Shown here: one piece after another, positions 36,677-38,688 of the stretch
Layout of the letters: every line of letters begins with the position of its first letter
How positions within the stretch are numbered: the first letter of the stretch is position 1
From: UBA11373 sp035291545
GTDB taxonomy: Bacteria; Actinomycetota; Acidimicrobiia; Spongiisociales; UBA11373
DNA length: 38,688 nucleotides
NCBI GenBank assembly: GCA_035291545.1
Contig: DATDRW010000044.1
Span: 1 to 38,688 of the forward strand
Direction of reading: 5' to 3'
The notes under the pieces: model-generated
The model's input: only the letters and a program-made list of their open reading frames with translations
Told to the model about the DNA's origin: nothing
The model's database searches: none
Position numbers and translations under genes: made by a program

Positions 36677-37741
36677 TACCTGGGGTGTACGGGTTGGGGT
36701 GACAGGTCCGTGACTGTTGACGACGTCATCGATCAGCGGCGTGTTCGTGTGCTGGCGTTGGCTGGCGAGTTGGGCAATGTGTCGGAGGCGTGCCGGCTGT
36801 TTGGGGTGTCTCGCAAGAGCTTCTATCAGTGGAGGGGGGCCGCTGATGCCTATGGGCTCGAGGCGCTGCGTCCCCGGGCCAAGCGTCGTCCCCGCCAACC
36901 GAATGAGACGCCGATGTGGCAGGTCGACATCATCTTGGCTGAGGCGATCAGCCGTCCGTCGCTGGGCACCGGGCAGTTGTTGCCGTTCTTGGAGGACCGG
37001 GGGGTGGTGATCTCCGAATCAGGGACTCACAAGGTGTTGCGACGGCATCGGCTGGGATACCGCTCGCAGCGCCTCGCTGCCCTGGCGCAGCTCACCGCCG
37101 TGACCGGCGGCCCGGTGGTCGACGACGCCCTGGACGGGCCGTTCGGGTTCTGTCATTTCGCTGCCCGACCTGGGGATCTGGTCGCATTGGACAGCTTCTA
37201 TGTGGGCAAACTCAAAGGCGTCGGGACGGTGTGGCAGTTCACCGCAGTCGATACCCACACCCGATGGGCCGTCGTCGATCTCGTTGCCGGTGACCACACC
37301 GCCCAAGCGGCAGCCGTGTTCTTGGACCTCGTCATCGAACGGCTCGCCACAGCCGGGATCACCACACGAGGGATCCTCACCGACCGGGGCCCCGAATTTG
37401 GGGGCATCGCCTTCACCCGCCATGCCGCCTCGGTGGGGATCCGGCACACCAAGACGCCGCCACGATCACCCAACCACAACGCCGTGTGCGAACGATTCCA
37501 CGGCACCGTCCTCCACGAGTTCTTCCGAGTCGTGTTCCACCGGGAGTTCTTCACCAGCGTCGCCGCCCTCGACGCTCGCCTCCAGACCTGGGTCGAGCAC
37601 TACAACCAGCGACGCCGCAACCGCTCCGACTACATGCGCGGCCGCAGCCCCCACCAGATCCTCACCCAATACCACAACCCCGTATCGTGACCACCAACCC
37701 AGAAGCCCTCCACTGTCACCTCAACCCGTCCAGCGGACGGC
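36677..37741 (+). mobile_element. IS481-family insertion sequence
   Basis: Inverted ends TGTACGGGTTGGGGTGACAG (36686-36705) and its partner at 37713-37732 match at 18 of 20 positions. Outside each is a 9-base spacer and then CTAG (36673-36676 and 37742-37745), so the element is symmetrical to the base. IS481 is known to insert at NCTAGN and duplicate it; here the flanks are CCTAGT and CCTAGC, five of six identical. The exact tip could be at the inverted repeat or at the CTAG. The left flank is the IS1182 remnant. Confidence 0.8.
36710..37690 (+). CDS. IS481-family transposase
   Basis: A 326-residue DDE transposase that appears intact. The N-terminal helix-turn-helix is at NVSEACRLFGVSRKSFYQW, and a second, winged helix region follows (SLGTGQLLPFL). 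The rve integrase core has its first Asp in LVALDSFYVG, the second in LTDRGPEFGG and the Glu in NAVCERFHGT. YNQRRRNRSDYMRGRSP is the usual IS481 C-terminal signature. The GTG start at 36710 lies 4 bp after the left inverted repeat. Length and motifs suggest a functional copy. Confidence 0.92.
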   Translation: MTVDDVIDQRRVRVLALAGELGNVSEACRLFGVSRKSFYQWRGAADAYGLEALRPRAKRRPRQPNETPMWQVDIILAEAISRPSLGTGQLLPFLEDRGVVISESGTHKVLRRHRLGYRSQRLAALAQLTAVTGGPVVDDALDGPFGFCHFAARPGDLVALDSFYVGKLKGVGTVWQFTAVDTHTRWAVVDLVAGDHTAQAAAVFLDLVIERLATAGITTRGILTDRGPEFGGIAFTRHAASVGIRHTKTPPRSPNHNAVCERFHGTVLHEFFRVVFHREFFTSVAALDARLQTWVEHYNQRRRNRSDYMRGRSPHQILTQYHNPVS

Positions 37742-37833
37742 CTAGCCGAGGCTCAGAGAGCACGGGGTGCCCCATCTCATTGGACCGGTCGTGTCACTCG
37801 ATTCTGGTCGATGCGTGCTTCTAGTCTCTAGGC

Positions 37834-38679
37834 ATGGGCCACAAGAAATCAGGCCTCGGGTACGCGCTGCTGGCAATCGGTCCGGCATGTATAAGTGTGG
37901 CGTTTACTGACACGTTTGCGAAAGCCCGGGTCTGGGTGCTGCTTGTAGGGGTTGTGGTTTTTTTGACTGGGACGCTGCTCCTGATGTACCCAACAATTCG
38001 CCCTCGGCTGTCGATCCCCCTCTCGCGGCGAGCAGCATCGTCATCGCGCTCACAGAGGGCGGCTCTATCCACTTACACACGCCTCCACCCTCGGTTGGTG
38101 AATCGACGTCACCACCTGGATCTCATCCGCCACGAGCTAACGGTGATTGGTCATGATGACAAGTTCCGACTCCGCTACTCAGGAACCAACACTGCGCGAC
38201 GGAAATCCAGGGAGTTCGTCGAGAGCTTGGTGGGAGAAGCTCCCTGCAGCAAGGCCCAGCTCGGGTTACGCGTGATCGATAAATTGTCAGGCCTGCCGAT
38301 GAGCTTTGTCTTTGAGCAGGACGAGGACAGGGAGAAGGTCTTAAGCATCCCGTTTCCCAGGCCGCTGGCTCGCGGCGAGAGATTCGACATTGAGATCACC
38401 GGGCTTTGGCCTGGAAACTTCACCACCCTCGACGACTATGCGTTCTTCCCGATGAACCCTTACAAGCGGGGGGTCTCAAAGCTAGAGGCCACGCTGATCC
38501 TTCCGAAATGCCCGACCTACTTGCGCTCGCGGGTGGTCGGCCGCGGAGCGCCTGGACGCCTGCCGGATCCAACGATGCGCCTGCGGCGAGATGGCCAGTG
38601 TGCCATTATGTGGCAAATCGATCGACCCAGCGGAATTTACGTGCTCGAGTTCGGTCGCAGCGATCTGCCAACGCCGTAA
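37834..38679 (+). CDS. Unrecognised two-TM protein with soluble C-terminal domain
   Basis: A 281-residue protein of no family that I recognise. Two hydrophobic helices (about 8-26 and 32-52) form an N-terminal hairpin, followed by a Ser/Arg-rich basic linker and a domain of about 190 residues rich in predicted beta strands (RGERFDIEITGLWPG, DYAFFPMNP, CAIMWQIDRPSGIYVLEFGR). The codons are visibly more A/T-rich than those of the catabolic island, and the gene follows an IS element, both hints of transfer. The architecture loosely recalls two-TM beta-rich effectors of prokaryotic defence loci, but I see no motif that would prove this and no cyclase partner in the window. No clear ribosome-binding site precedes the ATG. 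Confidence 0.6.
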   Translation: MGHKKSGLGYALLAIGPACISVAFTDTFAKARVWVLLVGVVVFLTGTLLLMYPTIRPRLSIPLSRRAASSSRSQRAALSTYTRLHPRLVNRRHHLDLIRHELTVIGHDDKFRLRYSGTNTARRKSREFVESLVGEAPCSKAQLGLRVIDKLSGLPMSFVFEQDEDREKVLSIPFPRPLARGERFDIEITGLWPGNFTTLDDYAFFPMNPYKRGVSKLEATLILPKCPTYLRSRVVGRGAPGRLPDPTMRLRRDGQCAIMWQIDRPSGIYVLEFGRSDLPTP

Positions 38680-38688
38680 CCGGGGACA

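Overview
The window is one contiguous piece of a high-GC genome with many GTG starts, good Shine-Dalgarno sequences and tightly overlapping genes. The lipoprotein signal and Asp/Thr-rich linker of the binding protein, the flavin- and CoA-enzyme repertoire and the insertion-sequence types suggest an actinomycete-like organism, perhaps Acidimicrobiia. That assignment is an inference from style, because there is no rRNA in the window.

Region 1 (1-6.4 kb) looks like ordinary chromosome: the tail of an EamA exporter, a full pyruvate:ferredoxin oxidoreductase translationally coupled to a dihydroorotate-dehydrogenase-like protein, and a GNAT acetyltransferase. All three intergenic gaps here carry arrays with a strict 7-bp period in inverted arms. 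A small CTAG-flanked element with inverted ends sits at the broken end of a mutY remnant. Region 2 (6.4-10.7 kb) holds a TcuA-like flavoprotein divergent from a CaiB/BaiF CoA-transferase, then a C45 Ntn-hydrolase coupled to a methylmalonyl-CoA-epimerase-like VOC protein.

Region 3 (10.8-36.2 kb) is a dense catabolic island. UbiX faces a nine-gene minus-strand operon (coxL-like hydroxylase, UbiD, zinc-ribbon protein, M20 hydrolase, PaaK-like CoA ligase, cupin, thiolase, nitrilase, LLM flavoenzyme). Divergent from it runs a seven-gene plus-strand operon (NMT1/SsuA-type ABC importer, two ACMSD-like amidohydrolases, a cyclase-family hydrolase). Next comes a minus-strand block (GntR regulator, CoxS, CoxM, SDR, methylmalonyl-CoA-mutase-type large subunit, cupin), divergent from a plus-strand block (alpha/beta hydrolase, B12-binding mutase subunit, CaiB transferase, CoxG). 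A 9-bp near-palindrome, ATATCATAT, lies just upstream of three of these transcription units, including the GntR gene, which suggests one local regulon. Taken together the island reads as import of a small, possibly N-heteroaromatic acid, hydroxylation, prenyl-FMN (de)carboxylation, flavin oxygenation, amide or ring hydrolysis, CoA activation, thiolysis and B12-dependent entry to succinyl-CoA. The substrate is unknown.

Region 4 (36.2-38.7 kb) is a mobile-element scar: the C-terminal stub of a frameshifted gene fused to the first codons of an IS1182-type transposase, then an intact IS481-family element placed symmetrically between CTAG sites, then an unrecognised two-TM protein with lower-GC codon use. 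I saw no tRNA, rRNA or CRISPR array.
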